Assembly: GCA_964619265.1 (NCBI GenBank)
Contig: CAZUCE010000003.1
Span: 124,001 to 188,000, forward strand
Length of the DNA stretch: 64,000 bases
Direction: 5' to 3'
Source of the DNA: CAZUCE01 sp964619265
Lineage (GTDB): Bacteria; Planctomycetota; UBA1135; GCA-002686595
The stretch's first letter is position 1; the number at the start of each line of letters is the position of its first letter. Below are positions 25,768-34,811 of this stretch, piece by piece. The translations under genes and the position numbers were made by a program. The notes under the pieces are model-generated. The model was not told the DNA's origin and did no database searches. It saw only the letters and a program-made list of their open reading frames with translations.

Positions 25768-28428
25768 ATGCAGATCTTCGCTCATTTTTTTCAAGGCACG
25801 GCCTGGCTCGCACTCTCCGAAGCCGAGGCCGCTGGTTCCGACGCTCTTCCGCTTGTCACGGCGGGCCTAATGGCCGGCGCGGCCGGAATGGTCGCTTGGT
25901 CGTTCCTGCGCACGAAGAGCCTACTGGGTAAACAAGCGATCGAACTCGGTCGCCGAGAGGACCACTTGCGATCCGTTCTCGACCAAGGTAGCGAACTCAT
26001 CTGCCGATACCTGCCTGACACCAGCCTGACCTACGTCAACGCTGCCTACTGTCTCGCGTTCCGTCGCGACGAGGAAGACCTGCTCGGCCGCCGCTGGCTG
26101 GAGATCGTCCCGAAGACCTTCCACAGCGAAGTCTCAGCGGCGCTCCGCAAACTGCGCCCCACGCGCCCGTCGATCACCACCGAGCACGAGATGGTCGCTC
26201 ACTCCGGCGACCCGCGCTGGGAACGCTGGACGCACCACGCCATCTTCGATGGATCCGGAAAGGTCATCGAGTACCAGTCGTTCGGCTGGGACATCTCAAG
26301 CCGAAAGCTCGTCGAGCAGCGCATGGTCGCCGCCGAAGGGCGCCTCGAAGACATCATCAAGGCGGCGGGTGAGTACATCTGGGAAGTCGATCTCGACGGT
26401 CACTGGATTTCACTTTCCGATCAAGCGGAAGAGGTTCTAGGTCTGCCGGTTCCCAAGCTGCTCGGAAAAGGTCCCCACGACTTCATGGCCGAGCCGGCCG
26501 CATCCGGCATGCAGCAGTGGATCGTCGAGCAGCAGCGTCTGCGGCGGTCGTTCCGGAACATGGAGTACCCCCATCGCCGGCCCGACGGCGCGGTGCGCTG
26601 GGTCCGAATCAGTGGCGAGCCCGTGTTCGGGCCGAGCGATGCGCTGGTCGGGTTCCGCGGAACCGGTCTCGACATCACTGAAGAGCGCAACAGCATCCAC
26701 GCTCTGCGCGAGAGCCAGCAGCAACTCGACCTCGCCATCTCGGCCGCGGCGCTCGGGATTTGGGACTACGACGTCTCGAACCAACGACTGGTCTGGAACC
26801 GCCGCTGGGCGGAGATCCTTGGCGTTCCGCGAGCCAGCCACGTGCCCAGCCTCGAGACCTGGTTCGAGCGCATTCATCCCGAAGACCGCCCGGAGGTCAA
26901 CGAGCGTTTCCAGCAGCACTTGCGCGGCGAACACGCGATTTTCGAGGCTGAATACCGCTTGCAAGCCGGAGACGGACGCTGGATCTGGGTCCTCGACCGA
27001 GGCACCGTCGTCGAACGCACAGTGACCGGCGAGTCGCTGCGGGCGATCGGCATGGTCCAAGACATGACCCAGCGCCGTCAAGCCGAAGCCGAGCTGCGCG
27101 CCGCAAAGGAAGCCGCCGACCGTGCTAACAAGGCGAAGAGTGAATTCCTCGCGAACATGAGCCATGAGATCCGCACGCCGATGACGGCGGTCCTCGGCTA
27201 CATGGACATCCTCACCGAGGAGTGGGATCGTTGTGACGAAGAGCTCGACGAGACGGCAGCCAAGCAACGTGACGCTGCGCTCTCGATCCAAAGCAACGGC
27301 CTGCACCTGCTGCAGCTCATCAACGACATCCTGGATCTTTCAAAGATCGAGGCCGAGAAGTTCGACATCGAATGGGCTCCGACCTCGCCCGTCTCGATCT
27401 GCGACGACATCTACTCGATGATGTTGGTCCGGGCCCGCGATAAGAACATCACGCTTGAGTTGGCGCCTGAATGGCCCCTTCCCGAGGCCTTCCAGTCGGA
27501 CCCGACGCGCCTGCGCCAGGTCCTGGTGAATCTGATCGGCAACGCCATCAAGTTCACCGAGGAAGGAACCGTGCGTCTCGTTCTGTCCTTCGAAGACGGT
27601 CCCAGCCCGCGCATGATCTTCGACATCCACGATACCGGGATCGGGATCGACGCAGGCCAGATCGACAGCCTGTTCCAACCGTTCAGCCAAGCCGACAATT
27701 CCATGTCGCGCAAATTTGGTGGAACGGGTCTGGGGCTGGTCATCTCGCGCCGTCTGGCGCAGATGCTCGGAGGCGACATCGAAGTGCAAAGCCGCTTGGG
27801 AGTCGGAAGCCGCTTCCGTCTGATTCTCGCCGCCCGCAACCCCGGCGGCGTCCGCCTGCTCGATGCGCCGACGACTTGCCCGCTACCGCGACCGGCGCTG
27901 ACGACGGGACCGGCAACACCGGCTGCAACGGACTCTCAGACTGCGGCTCCGGGTGCGACGCGTCCGAGTTCGGTCGAGACACCAGCTCCGGCCGCGCCCA
28001 GCAGCAGCAAGGCCCCGGAAGGCATCGACGGCCGGATCCTGCTCGCTGAGGACGGCGCCGACAACCAACGCCTGATCAGCTACTTCCTCCGGAAGGCCGG
28101 GGCCGAAGTCGAGATCGCAGAGAACGGCGCCATCGCGATGCAGATGCTGCTCGCGAAACGCGACGCGGGAGAGCCGTTCGACATGGTCCTGATGGACATG
28201 CAGATGCCCGAACTCGACGGCTACGGAGCCACGTCACAGCTGCGCGAAATGGGGATCACCACGCCGATCGTCGCGTTGACCGCCCACGCCATGAACGGCG
28301 ATCGCGAACGCTGCATCTCGGCCGGTTGCGACGACTACGCAACCAAGCCGATCAACCGGCCGAAACTCGTCCAGACCTGCTGCGACTGGATCGCGAAAGG
28401 CCGCGCACGAGTGCGCGAAGCTAGCTAA
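25768..28428 (+). CDS. PAS-containing hybrid sensor histidine kinase
   Basis: An 886-residue kinase with one hydrophobic segment near residues 25-46, then three PAS-type domains (about 60-185, 195-320, 330-455; each ends with a PAC-like FGWDIS, TGLDIT or IGMVQDMT). HisKA has FLANMSHEIRTPMTAVLG with the acceptor His near 470. The ATPase domain has LVNLIGNAIKF, DTGIGID and GTGLGLVISR. A Pro/Ala-rich linker leads to a receiver (RILLAEDGADNQRL, LMDMQMPELDG, ALTAHAM, ATKPI). This is the BarA/LuxQ-like layout without the Hpt. Coupled to the smaller kinase upstream; the signal is unknown. The pair is divergent from the ABC/DUF3299 operon, so a regulatory link is possible. Confidence 0.92.
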   Translation: MQIFAHFFQGTAWLALSEAEAAGSDALPLVTAGLMAGAAGMVAWSFLRTKSLLGKQAIELGRREDHLRSVLDQGSELICRYLPDTSLTYVNAAYCLAFRRDEEDLLGRRWLEIVPKTFHSEVSAALRKLRPTRPSITTEHEMVAHSGDPRWERWTHHAIFDGSGKVIEYQSFGWDISSRKLVEQRMVAAEGRLEDIIKAAGEYIWEVDLDGHWISLSDQAEEVLGLPVPKLLGKGPHDFMAEPAASGMQQWIVEQQRLRRSFRNMEYPHRRPDGAVRWVRISGEPVFGPSDALVGFRGTGLDITEERNSIHALRESQQQLDLAISAAALGIWDYDVSNQRLVWNRRWAEILGVPRASHVPSLETWFERIHPEDRPEVNERFQQHLRGEHAIFEAEYRLQAGDGRWIWVLDRGTVVERTVTGESLRAIGMVQDMTQRRQAEAELRAAKEAADRANKAKSEFLANMSHEIRTPMTAVLGYMDILTEEWDRCDEELDETAAKQRDAALSIQSNGLHLLQLINDILDLSKIEAEKFDIEWAPTSPVSICDDIYSMMLVRARDKNITLELAPEWPLPEAFQSDPTRLRQVLVNLIGNAIKFTEEGTVRLVLSFEDGPSPRMIFDIHDTGIGIDAGQIDSLFQPFSQADNSMSRKFGGTGLGLVISRRLAQMLGGDIEVQSRLGVGSRFRLILAARNPGGVRLLDAPTTCPLPRPALTTGPATPAATDSQTAAPGATRPSSVETPAPAAPSSSKAPEGIDGRILLAEDGADNQRLISYFLRKAGAEVEIAENGAIAMQMLLAKRDAGEPFDMVLMDMQMPELDGYGATSQLREMGITTPIVALTAHAMNGDRERCISAGCDDYATKPINRPKLVQTCCDWIAKGRARVREAS

Positions 28429-28444
28429 CTCGAGGGCTCGGGCA

Positions 28445-28468
28445 GGCCGCGGCAGAAGGGCCGCGGCC
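28445..28468. terminator. GC-rich hairpin between convergent genes
   Basis: GGCCGCGGC at 28445-28453 pairs with GCCGCGGCC at 28460-28468 around the loop AGAAGG. It lies in the 45 bp between the convergent hybrid kinase and the kelch-type gene and could end transcription from both sides. There is no T-tract. Confidence 0.55.
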
Positions 28469-28473
28469 GGCTG

Positions 28474-29997
28474 CTAAGGCTGGTAGATTTCAGCCTCGAG
28501 CGGGCCGCCGCCGACAACGAGAACCGTGTCGTCGGCGAGCTCGGCGAGCAGGGGTTGCACTCGCTCCGAAGCCATGTTCCCGGTCGGGGTAACGCCCTGT
28601 CCGATCGTGTAAACGTCCGCGCTGGCCGAGGAGCCGACGTCGAGCGTCGTCCCCGAAATCGTTGCCCGGAAGCCTCCGGCAATCAACGCGCGCCCCCCAT
28701 CCAGTGCAACCACTCCCGCCAGGGCGCGAGCTTCGGAGAGTTGTCCAGCGGTGGAGAAGCTGCCCCCGAAGAAGCCGCTCGTGAATCGCTCGATGTCGTC
28801 GCGTGCGCCCACGGCGAGCTGGGCCGGATCCCCCGAGGTGAGGAAATCGGTCAAGTCCAGGGTCAGGCCGCCCACCAAGATGACGCTGCCATCCGACAGC
28901 AACGCAGCCGTGTGTGCCAGGCGCGGTCCGCTAAACAGGATCGGAAGCCCGAAAGTCCCCAGCAACGGCGAGAAGGTCGCTGCTGTTTGGCTGACCGTCG
29001 GAATGTTCAAGAACGGGATCAGGCTCAGACCACCGGCAACGAGCACACTCCCTCCGGGCAGCGCTGTCGCGGTATGCAGAGCGCGCGGTTCGAGCATGCT
29101 CGGACCCGAAGAAAACTCCAAAGTGACCGGATCGAAGAACTCGGTCGAACCAAGCAGGCTTTGAAACACATCGAGCAACGCGAGCGGATCGGCGAGCGCA
29201 CCGGTCAGGTCGACTGTGACGTTTTCAAAGCCGCCTGTCACGAACACTCGGCCGTCGTCGAGCAGCGTCGCCTGATGCCCCGCGCGCGGCGTCCCCATCG
29301 GGATCTCGGTGGTCAGCCCCGTAGCCGGATCAAACACGGCCGCGTCCGCGGTTGGCTGACCGGTTAGATCGAGCCCGCCGGTGAACAGAACACGTCCGTC
29401 GGCCAGCCCGGTCGATTGGGCCAAGAGCCCGACTCCGAAGGTCACTCCGGCAAGCTCGAAGCTCTCGAGCTCGTCCGAATAACGCTGGGCCAGCGGACCG
29501 CTACCGCCGACGAGCAACAGATCGCCGTCGCCGAGCGAAGCGATGGCGCCGCCGAGTATCGGCGCGGCGGGGGGGTTGACGGTTTCCGCGAACGTCCCCG
29601 GCTGCGCCAGCGTTGTGCGCACCAGATTGGAAGGCGTATCGAACAAGGGTCCGACCAACGCTTGGGCCGAGAGCTGAGTGCCCGCGAGACTTGGGTTGTT
29701 GATCGGTAGCGAAGCTGTCGCGCTCCCCGAGCCCGGCAAGACTCCGAGGAAGCCGGGGAACTGCAAGGTGACCGGGAGCAGGTCGGTTCCGATCGCAAGC
29801 TCGACGCCCGGCAAGATCTCCGTGGGAGTCTCCTGCAGCGAGACAACGACGGCGTAAATCGAACCTGGAGCCGCCGTCACGGTCCAAGTGGAGATTCCCG
29901 GGAGCGCGCCGCCGCCTCGTTCGAGAACAGGCGCCTGGGCCAACACCGGAGGGATCACAGCGGCGGAAAGAAGCAGGCAGGCGGGCAGGGTTCGCAT
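28474..29997 (-). CDS. secreted kelch-type beta-propeller protein
   Basis: A 507-residue exported protein: signal MRTLPACLLLSAAVIPPVLA, a beta-rich region of about 110 residues, then about six kelch-like repeats that share the GGxxVLVVGG / RALHTATALPGGSVLVAGG pattern (for example ADGRVLFTGG, DDGRVFVTGG, SDGSVILVGG, DGGRALIAGG). These form a beta propeller such as those in galactose-oxidase-like and attractin-type proteins; no catalytic Cys-Tyr pair is evident. The ATG at 29997 sits directly at the signal peptide, so the open stretch to 30141 is ignored. Probably an extracellular or periplasmic binding protein. Convergent with the kinase pair. Confidence 0.8.
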   Translation of the reverse strand: MRTLPACLLLSAAVIPPVLAQAPVLERGGGALPGISTWTVTAAPGSIYAVVVSLQETPTEILPGVELAIGTDLLPVTLQFPGFLGVLPGSGSATASLPINNPSLAGTQLSAQALVGPLFDTPSNLVRTTLAQPGTFAETVNPPAAPILGGAIASLGDGDLLLVGGSGPLAQRYSDELESFELAGVTFGVGLLAQSTGLADGRVLFTGGLDLTGQPTADAAVFDPATGLTTEIPMGTPRAGHQATLLDDGRVFVTGGFENVTVDLTGALADPLALLDVFQSLLGSTEFFDPVTLEFSSGPSMLEPRALHTATALPGGSVLVAGGLSLIPFLNIPTVSQTAATFSPLLGTFGLPILFSGPRLAHTAALLSDGSVILVGGLTLDLTDFLTSGDPAQLAVGARDDIERFTSGFFGGSFSTAGQLSEARALAGVVALDGGRALIAGGFRATISGTTLDVGSSASADVYTIGQGVTPTGNMASERVQPLLAELADDTVLVVGGGPLEAEIYQP

Positions 29998-30117
29998 GGG
30001 AGGCCCGGCGTCGCAGGCCGGCAGAGGAAAAACGGGTCGGGGCCCCTTGATCCTACTCCGCCTCTGGATGCCGGTCCCCGATCCACCGCCGGGGGGCCCC
30101 AAACAACTCCGAAACGC

Positions 30118-30151
30118 AAGCGAGCCCGCGGCACAGGCCACAGGCTCGCTT
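30118..30151 (-). terminator. 9-bp stem-loop downstream of barrel-like protein
   Basis: AAGCGAGCC at 30118-30126 pairs with GGCTCGCTT at 30143-30151 with a 16-base loop. It is 44 bp past the stop of the minus-strand gene at 30196. On the minus strand the bases after the hairpin are TGCGTTTC, only weakly T-rich. Confidence 0.35.
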
Positions 30152-30195
30152 CTCGGGCGCCGAAGGGGGGAGTCCTAGTCCTAGAACAAGGTGTC

Positions 30196-30990
30196 CTAGA
30201 ACAAGATTCCGAGGTTGGTGACCACACCGAAGCGCAGCGCGAAGTCCGGCGCGTCGTCGTTGAGCCCCAGCACCGCTCCGGCGTCGAGCCGGATCGTGTC
30301 GGCTAGGTCGTACAGCGCCGCAAGGTTCAGCACGATCGGACCATCGCTGGTTTCTGGAACGTACTGGAACGCTAGTTCGCCGAGCGCATTCCAGCGATCG
30401 TCCAGGTTCAAGACTCCGGCCAACGCACCGGTGTGCTGAATATCGATGTCGCCAGCCTCTGGCGAGCCCAGCAAACCGAGCCGGTAGTAAGCGGTCGCGT
30501 AGACGTTCTCGAACGTCCGGTCGACCGAGAACCCGCCGAACACGTTCGGGAAGTTGCCTGCTCCCACCAAGTCGGTTTCGCCGGTCGGCACCGAGGCCAC
30601 AAGTTCGAAAGCCGTGGCCGGATAAGCCTTCGACTCATTCATAAGCCGCTGACGGAAACCGATCATCAGGTCGCCCACGCCCTCGGCATCGGGGCCCGGC
30701 AGGTCCTGGTTGATGTACGGCGCGAGCTCCACGAACAGTTCTGCCGTCGGCGAGACACCCGCTTTGACGCGCACGTTGAGGTCGAACAGGTCACCGGGGT
30801 CGATGGTCGATCCGGCTTCCACTTCGAACGTTCCAAACGCAGTCGTCCGCGTGTCGTTCGAAATCTTCGGTCGCTGGGGCGTGACCTTGGCCGTGCGAGT
30901 GCCGAGCGAGCCACAGGAACTCAGGAGAAGGGCGGCCAGGAGGAGCGTGGCTGTCGATCGGATCACGGCCGTGGGGGGGAATGAGGTCAT
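30196..30990 (-). CDS. outer-membrane beta-barrel-like lipoprotein (transporter family)
   Basis: A 264-residue protein with lipobox LLLSSC. The mature part is a run of alternating strands (FGTFEVEAGSTIDPGD, AFELVASVPTGETDLVGAGNF, FENVYATAYYRLGLLGSPE, FALRFGVVTNLGILF) that ends with Phe, as outer-membrane barrels do. The repeated ELFVELAPYI and FELVASVPTG blocks resemble the meta-pathway phenol-degradation transporter family (PF13557-like). The ATG at 30990 is chosen from an ORF open to 31185. Divergent from the PLD-family lipoprotein. The function, a small-molecule channel or structural barrel, is not determined. Confidence 0.6.
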   Translation of the reverse strand: MTSFPPTAVIRSTATLLLAALLLSSCGSLGTRTAKVTPQRPKISNDTRTTAFGTFEVEAGSTIDPGDLFDLNVRVKAGVSPTAELFVELAPYINQDLPGPDAEGVGDLMIGFRQRLMNESKAYPATAFELVASVPTGETDLVGAGNFPNVFGGFSVDRTFENVYATAYYRLGLLGSPEAGDIDIQHTGALAGVLNLDDRWNALGELAFQYVPETSDGPIVLNLAALYDLADTIRLDAGAVLGLNDDAPDFALRFGVVTNLGILF

Positions 30991-31183
30991 CGCAGAGTTT
31001 TCGGTGCGGCGGAGCGAGAGCCCCGCGCGGGAGGCCGGGTGATACCACTTCGCCGGGGGCGATGCACGCGCGGAGCGGGCGACCCATCGGGTCCCGGCAA
31101 ATGCGCCCCCGCTGAAAATTGGGGCCAGAGCCCCTCCGAAGCCTGCGTGGGAGGCCGGCAGATCCGCCGTAAGCTCCTCCCCC

Positions 31184-32527
31184 ATGAGCCAGTCGAATCA
31201 AAAGGGACTTCTCCACATGGGCCCAAGGGCCAAGACGCCCGGGCGGCGAGCCCCGGGCGGGTTATCCACAACCGGGCTCAGCGCAACCGTGGGCGTGGTC
31301 CTCGGCGGGCTGATCGGCTGCCAAGCAACCGAAACCGCCCCCCCCGCCGGCAACGGCGCGGCCCAGCTCGAACTCTTTGCCACCTGGCCGATCGAGACCG
31401 AGTGGGCTGCGATCCCCGCCCCGCGGGCCGCTTGGGGCCAAACCCACAAGGTCTGGCGAGAGGCCATCGACGGAGCCAGCCAGAGCCTCGATCTAGCGTT
31501 CTTTTATCTGTCCGACGATCCCGAGGCGACCCCGGTCGCCCCCTCGCGCCTCGGCCCGGTCGTTCGGGCGGTCGAAGCCGCCGCCGATCGCGGCGTTTCC
31601 GTCCGGGTGCTCGCCGACCAGGGCTTCGAAGACACCTACCCAGAGCTCTTGGCTGCCTTCGACGCGCGTGCTGGCATCGAGGCGCGCACCCTTGAACTGC
31701 CCGAGGAAATCGGCGGCGTCCACCACGCCAAGTACCTCACCGTCGACGGACGCAGCGTGATCACGGGCAGCGCGAACTTCGACTGGCGTTCGCTCGAGCA
31801 CGTGCAAGAGCTCGGCGCTCGCGTGGATTCCCCCGCCATCGCCAGCGCCTATGAAGCCGCGTTCGACATCGACTGGAGCTTGGCGGGCGGGGAAGCGCTC
31901 CCAGCCGCACAACCGCTCGCGGAAGCCTTCCCCGTAGAGCTCGATTTGGGCAACGGGCGCCTCACCCGTGTGACGCCGTTGTTCAGTCCCCCCGCACTGC
32001 TGCCGGATGCGGCCCTTTGGGACCTTCCGCGGCTGATCGAGTTGATCGACGGAGCCCAGGAGGAGCTGCGCCTCAGCGCCCTCTCGTTCCACCTGGAGGA
32101 GCGCGACGGCTCACGATTCGAAGAGCTGGCCGGAGCCCTGGACCGCGCCGCGGCCCGGGGGGTTCAAATCCACCTGATCGTGGCCGACTGGAACAAGCGC
32201 GCAAGTCGAGCCCCCGAGCTCCAGGAGCTGGCAGATCGCCCGGGCTTCCAGGTTTCCTTCCTCGTAATCCCAGACGCCTCAAGCGGCTTCGTGCCGTTCT
32301 CGCGAGTCGGGCACGCCAAATTGGTGGTCGCGGACGGGACCCATGCCTTCCTGGGCTCCAGCAACCTCTCTCGGGACTACTTTTTCGAGAGCCGAAACGC
32401 CGGCCTCCTGCTCGAGGGGCCGGCAGCAAGCGACCTGGCCGAATTCCACCGAATCCTCGAATCCTCTCCCTACGCCGAGCCTGTGGACCCCGAAACCAGC
32501 TACGAGCCCCGCCGCTACCGCGAGTAG
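31184..32527 (+). CDS. phospholipase D-family lipoprotein
   Basis: A 447-residue lipoprotein: lipobox LIGC (Cys46), then two PLD domains. HAKYLTVD at 181-188 is the first HxKx4D motif, followed by GSANFDWRSLEH; the second is HAKLVVAD near residue 387 with GSSNLSRDYF. Both HKD motifs are complete, so it is probably an active phosphodiesterase acting on phospholipids, nucleic acid or cardiolipin-like substrates in the periplasm or at the cell surface. The signal segment is preceded by a 28-residue basic tail; an internal ATG at residue 12 is an alternative start. Followed after 73 bp by a membrane protein. Confidence 0.87.
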   Translation: MSQSNQKGLLHMGPRAKTPGRRAPGGLSTTGLSATVGVVLGGLIGCQATETAPPAGNGAAQLELFATWPIETEWAAIPAPRAAWGQTHKVWREAIDGASQSLDLAFFYLSDDPEATPVAPSRLGPVVRAVEAAADRGVSVRVLADQGFEDTYPELLAAFDARAGIEARTLELPEEIGGVHHAKYLTVDGRSVITGSANFDWRSLEHVQELGARVDSPAIASAYEAAFDIDWSLAGGEALPAAQPLAEAFPVELDLGNGRLTRVTPLFSPPALLPDAALWDLPRLIELIDGAQEELRLSALSFHLEERDGSRFEELAGALDRAAARGVQIHLIVADWNKRASRAPELQELADRPGFQVSFLVIPDASSGFVPFSRVGHAKLVVADGTHAFLGSSNLSRDYFFESRNAGLLLEGPAASDLAEFHRILESSPYAEPVDPETSYEPRRYRE

Positions 32528-32600
32528 CCCCCCCTGGAATCGCCGGCCAAGCCCTCCCTGGGGGGGTATGCTGGAAGCCCTTCCTGCGGCCGAAACGACC

Positions 32601-33173
32601 ATGTCCGAGACCACGACCACCCCGCCCAAAAGTCCCGAGGGAACCCCCGCGGCCCCGACCCGCAAGCAGACGGCGCTGATGAAGCGCCTCGCGCGGATGA
32701 AGGACCACAAGGACTTCGAAAAGGCGATGGCGCACACGCCGCCCACCGAAGAGGCCCTTGAGCGAGCGACCACCAAGGTCCGCCGAGGCGGGATCATCGC
32801 TCTGATCGGCGGCGTTCTCGCAATCTTGAACATCAGCCGCGGCATCGCGTGGTTCCCGCTGATCCTCGCGCTCGCCGCGGCCGGATTCGGAATCAAGCTG
32901 CTGCTCGAAGGCCTCGCGGGGCGCAAGGACGCCTTGAAAGACCCGCTGGTCCGCCGCGTGGCCCTGGTCGCCGATCGCCGCAGCGAAACCTCCCTGGGCT
33001 GGGTCGAGGGTCGCACGATCTATTTCTTCCAGCTTGAGTTCGACGACGGCACCAACGGGGAATTCCGCTACCCAGGTCGCGGTGTTTCCGACGACCTGCT
33101 CGTGAAGGGCAACACGGGTGTCGCGTTCCTGCGCGGCCAAACTCTGATCGCCTGGAAGAACATCAAGGTCTGA
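32601..33173 (+). CDS. membrane protein of unknown function
   Basis: A 190-residue protein: a charged cytoplasmic N-terminus (Lys/Arg-rich, residues 20-60), two transmembrane helices near 64-81 and 84-105, and a small C-terminal beta domain with RRVALVADRRSETS, YFFQLEFDDGTNGEF, then VKGNTGVAFLRGQTLIAWK. The C-terminal pattern recalls DUF2500-like domains (a strand, a GTNGEF-type turn, a strand ending with LxxW), but I cannot confirm it. The ATG at 32601 is chosen over upstream in-frame codons, which overlap the PLD gene. In the same direction as the radical SAM gene 30 bp further on. Confidence 0.6.
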   Translation: MSETTTTPPKSPEGTPAAPTRKQTALMKRLARMKDHKDFEKAMAHTPPTEEALERATTKVRRGGIIALIGGVLAILNISRGIAWFPLILALAAAGFGIKLLLEGLAGRKDALKDPLVRRVALVADRRSETSLGWVEGRTIYFFQLEFDDGTNGEFRYPGRGVSDDLLVKGNTGVAFLRGQTLIAWKNIKV

Positions 33174-33203
33174 CGCCCTTTGGGGCCGCCACCCCACCCG
33201 CAC

Positions 33204-34037
33204 ATGCCCCTTCCCTCGCCGGCGCGCGATGCGTCCGCTCCCGCACCCCAATACTTGTACGCGGTGCGCTCCCGCCGAACCGGCGGACTCTCCCTCGGCG
33301 TCGACCTGACGACGAACCACGCCTGCAACTACGCCTGCGTGTATTGCGATGTCCCTGATTTGGTGGACCGCGACGGCGCCGAGATGGACCTGGCCCAATT
33401 CGAGGCCGAGCTGACCGAAGCCCTAGCCGCCGTGGACGACGTGACCTGGCGCCAACGCGCTGAAGTTTCCCCGGACGAGAAACTCGCCAGCCTGTGCCTC
33501 TCCGGCCGCGGCGAGCCCACTGTGCAATTCGACTTGCCCAAGGTGACCGAGATCCTGGCCCGCGAAGCCAAGGGCCGCGCGGATCGCTATGCGATCCTGA
33601 CCAACGGTGTCGAGATCGCCTCCAAGCGCAGCCGGGCCGCGCTTGGCCACTGGAACGAATTGGGCGGCGAGATCTGGTTCAAGGTCGACACCGCGACCCG
33701 CGACGGTCAACGCGCGATCCACTCCAGCGAGATGATGCTCCGCACCCTGCGCAACTCCCTGCGCGCCGCCTGCGAGACCAGCCCGACTTGGATTCAATCC
33801 ACGCTGTTCACCCTGGACGGCGAGCCCATGTCCGAGACCGAACGCAAGGCCTACCTGGCCTTCCTCGGCGACCAAAAACGCGCCGGACTCGCCATCCGCG
33901 GCGTCCAGCTCGTCTCGGCGAATCGCCCGAGCGCCAGGTCCGAAGCTTCGCGCATCGGTCCGGTCTCCGAAGCCTTCGCGCGCGAACTGGCCGGCGAAAT
34001 CGAAGCGCTCGGTCTGCCCGTCGAATTCTACGTCTAG
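33204..34037 (+). CDS. radical SAM protein (COG0731-like)
   Basis: A 277-residue protein with the CNYACVYC motif (Cys41, Cys45, Cys48), which binds the [4Fe-4S] cluster that cleaves S-adenosylmethionine. LCLSGRGEPTVQFDLP is the GGEP-like SAM-binding strand, and ILTNGVEIA a later SAM contact. The small size and GLSLGVDLTTNHACNY start are like the wyosine-synthetase-related group (COG0731), a broad class of small radical SAM enzymes; its substrate is unknown. Six bp separate its stop from the TPR gene, so the two are co-transcribed. A TTG at 33180 would lengthen it by eight residues; the ATG at 33204 is preferred. Confidence 0.85.
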   Translation: MPLPSPARDASAPAPQYLYAVRSRRTGGLSLGVDLTTNHACNYACVYCDVPDLVDRDGAEMDLAQFEAELTEALAAVDDVTWRQRAEVSPDEKLASLCLSGRGEPTVQFDLPKVTEILAREAKGRADRYAILTNGVEIASKRSRAALGHWNELGGEIWFKVDTATRDGQRAIHSSEMMLRTLRNSLRAACETSPTWIQSTLFTLDGEPMSETERKAYLAFLGDQKRAGLAIRGVQLVSANRPSARSEASRIGPVSEAFARELAGEIEALGLPVEFYV

Positions 34038-34043
34038 CGGCTG

Positions 34044-34799
34044 ATGTCGGATCCAGACGCGAGCTCGCCGGAGAGCCAGGCGCTCTACGACCAGGCCCAC
34101 GCGGCGCTCGCCGCCGGAGATCTCGAAGAGGCCAAACGCCTCGGAGCAACCCTGCGCGAGCAGCACTTCACGGGCTGTTATGAAATCGACGCGCTGATCG
34201 CGCATGCCGAGGGCCATCCGGAACGCGGCATCGAGGTGCTCGAACAGGGCACGCAGCGCTTTCCCGATCTATGGCTCCTGTGGCAGTTGCTGGGCAACTT
34301 TCGTTCCGACGCCGGAGAGCTCGACGAAGCCGAACGCTGCTACACCCAAGCGGCGCAGGCCCCCGGCGCGAACCAAGCTTCGGTCCAGCTCAACCTCGCC
34401 GTGCTCAGCGGGCGACGGGGCGATCACGCGAAGGCGCTCGCTCGCCTCTCCTCCATCGACCCCGAAGACTCTGGGCCCGACTGGTGGTTCTCCTTCGCGA
34501 ACGCGTGGATCTGGTGCAAGCGCGAGCTACGCGCGGAGAAGCTCGAGGCCGGTCACGTGTTCGCTCTGATGATCGATTCCGCCACCGACGACGAGGCCTA
34601 CCGCTGCGTTCAGGTCGCCCACGTGGCGGCGCGCGACGAAACGGAGGCCTGGCGCATCTTGATGGAGGACGCCGGCGACTGGTTCCCTGGCGGTCGACTG
34701 GACAGCGCCGAAATAGCCGGCTCCGGCGAGGGACACCTCACCGGTGTCCTGCGCCTGGCCCGTGACGCGCAGACCTACCCGGTCGAAGACGAGGAGTAG
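34044..34799 (+). CDS. tetratricopeptide-repeat protein
   Basis: A 251-residue soluble protein with TPR-like helix pairs: ALYDQAHAALAAGDLEEAKR (about 13-32), LIAHAEGHPERGIEVLEQG, LLGNFRSDAGELDEAERCYT, LNLAVLSGRRGDHAKALARL. The C-terminal 100 residues are also helical with Trp-rich turns (GPDWWFSFANAWIWC). There is no signal peptide. It follows the radical SAM gene by 6 bp and probably acts with it, perhaps as an adaptor or substrate holder. Convergent with the lipoprotein at 34812, with 12 bp between. Confidence 0.75.
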   Translation: MSDPDASSPESQALYDQAHAALAAGDLEEAKRLGATLREQHFTGCYEIDALIAHAEGHPERGIEVLEQGTQRFPDLWLLWQLLGNFRSDAGELDEAERCYTQAAQAPGANQASVQLNLAVLSGRRGDHAKALARLSSIDPEDSGPDWWFSFANAWIWCKRELRAEKLEAGHVFALMIDSATDDEAYRCVQVAHVAARDETEAWRILMEDAGDWFPGGRLDSAEIAGSGEGHLTGVLRLARDAQTYPVEDEE

Positions 34800-34811
34800 G
34801 TCCGCCCGGCC

